Assembly (NCBI RefSeq): GCF_001942495.1 | Contig: NZ_MKZS01000001.1 | Span: 3,525,131-3,589,130 of the forward strand | Source of the DNA: Moorena bouillonii PNG | GTDB taxonomy: Bacteria; Cyanobacteriota; Cyanobacteriia; Cyanobacteriales; Coleofasciculaceae | Length of the DNA: 64,000 nucleotides | Reading direction: 5' to 3' | In this document: one piece after another, positions 63,331-64,000 of the stretch | How positions within the stretch are numbered: the first letter of the stretch is position 1 | Layout: every line of letters starts with the position of its first letter | Position numbers and translations under genes: made by a program | Notes under the pieces: model-generated | The model's input: the letters and a program-made list of their open reading frames with translations, nothing else | The model's database searches: none | What the model was told of the DNA's origin: nothing

Positions 63331-64000
63331 CTATTTATTCTGGGAGTTATATTCTCCGGGAATCGGAGCTTCACCACCGGTTAGACCCAAAGAGTCCAGC
63401 ATAGCGTGGTCTTGCTCTGGTGGCTGTCCCAGAGTGGTGAGGTAGTGTCCAATCAGCATAGCATTGATTCCGGATTTTAGCCCTTGTGCCTGCAATTGGC
63501 CCATCACGGCTTCTCGCCCACCAGCATAGCGCAGGATTTGCTCAGGTAGGATCATCCGGAAAATTGCGATCGCTTTTAGTGCTTCATAGGTATCTAGCTT
63601 CCCAGATTCTCCCAAAGGCGTTCCAGAGCGAGGATTGAGCAAGTTCAGGGGTACTGATTCCACCTTTAACTCCCGCAGGGCTAGAGCTAAATCAACTCGG
63701 TCTTCCCAGCTTTCTCCCATGCCCATAATCCCACCAGTGCAGGCTTGAATCCCCACTGCTTTCAAGTTCTGGATCGTCTCGACGCGATCGCGCCAGCTGT
63801 GAGTAGTCACAATTTCTGGGAAAAACCGCTCTGAGGTTTCTAAGTTATGGTTGTAGCGAGTTACCCCAGCTTCTTTCAGGGCTTGGGCTTGTTCCGAGGT
63901 CACTTCTCCCAAGGCACAGCAAGGCTTAATGCTGGTTTCGGCAATAATCTCCCGTACGGTTTCCAGAATTTGTTCAAACTCTTTTGATTTAGGGCTACTG
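63331..64000 (-). CDS. bioB: Biotin synthase BioB, C-terminal part (runs off window)
   Basis: About 223 residues are inside the window; the start and the CxxxCxxC cluster site are beyond base 64000. The visible part begins at about SSPKSKEFEQILETVREIIA and continues CCALGEVTSEQAQALKEAGV, YNHNLETSERFF, CTGGIMGMGESWEDRVDLAL and YAGGREAVMGQL. The N-H-N-L segment, the C-x-GGI segment and the GGRE Arg belong to biotin synthase, which inserts sulphur into dethiobiotin with radical SAM chemistry. The frame is open to the edge. It is followed by bioY 15 bases later. Confidence 0.94.
   Translation of the reverse strand, partial: SSPKSKEFEQILETVREIIAETSIKPCCALGEVTSEQAQALKEAGVTRYNHNLETSERFFPEIVTTHSWRDRVETIQNLKAVGIQACTGGIMGMGESWEDRVDLALALRELKVESVPLNLLNPRSGTPLGESGKLDTYEALKAIAIFRMILPEQILRYAGGREAVMGQLQAQGLKSGINAMLIGHYLTTLGQPPEQDHAMLDSLGLTGGEAPIPGEYNSQNK

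Overview
The window looks like chromosomal DNA of a large-genome, repeat-rich filamentous cyanobacterium. The evidence is a psbM gene, cyanobacterial-type rpoZ, an EbsA-like pilus protein, DUF1818 and DUF29 proteins, many GCGATCGC (HIP1) octamers, and a very high load of heptamer-type tandem repeats and small palindromic repeats. The repeat style would fit a marine Moorena-like genome, but that placement is inference. No plasmid, phage module, CRISPR array or rRNA was seen. One tRNA is present, tRNA-Pro(GGG).

Layout. 0.1-10 kb: a sodium:solute symporter with a small membrane partner, two histidine kinases, an Uma2 nuclease-like protein, ribokinase, a DRTGG/BioD-like protein next to an EbsA-like protein, and a DCC-family oxidoreductase. 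10-22 kb: a two-pore-helix potassium-channel-like protein with RCK domains, DUF2780, a metallo-hydrolase, a sucrose-phosphatase-like HAD enzyme, ruvA, a 965-residue hybrid sensor kinase and a NarL-type regulator. 22-31 kb: a caspase-fold protein lacking both catalytic residues, rpmF, a double UspA protein, psbM, a 2Fe-2S ferredoxin and a TolC-type outer-membrane protein. 32-42 kb: mannose-1-phosphate guanylyltransferase, an LCP-family ligase, pentapeptide and GDSL proteins, rpoZ, tRNA-Pro, an AT-rich PIN-domain gene, DUF29 and a voltage-sensor-type channel with RCK domain. 42-54 kb: a large helical-repeat membrane protein, hslO, a group II intron with an intact RT-HNH protein, an InrS/CsoR-type metal regulator, a Deg/HtrA protease, and a divergent membrane-protein/TetR pair with a strong double operator. 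54-60 kb: two paralogous CSLREA-type beta-helix genes, one freshly split by an IS4-family element. 60-64 kb: an OppF/DppF ATPase, a Fur-family regulator, lspA, bioY and the 3' part of bioB.

Functional links. bioB-bioY(-lspA) reads as one biotin synthesis/uptake strand. The guanylyltransferase and LCP protein point to envelope glycan work. The caspase-like protein and the 761-residue protein share the same helical repeat. Much of the intergenic space consists of dispersed repeats, and at least three of these repeats sit in frame inside genes (a histidine kinase, the caspase-like gene and the tolC-like gene).

The strongest new observations are: the IS insertion with a 9-bp target duplication whose removal restores a 410-residue reading frame; the degenerate caspase fold tied to a shared helical module; two channel-RCK proteins without a canonical selectivity filter; in-frame repeat invasion of genes; and the tandem palindromic operator upstream of the TetR/membrane-protein pair. 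All calls rest on reading the sequence; no database search was possible.
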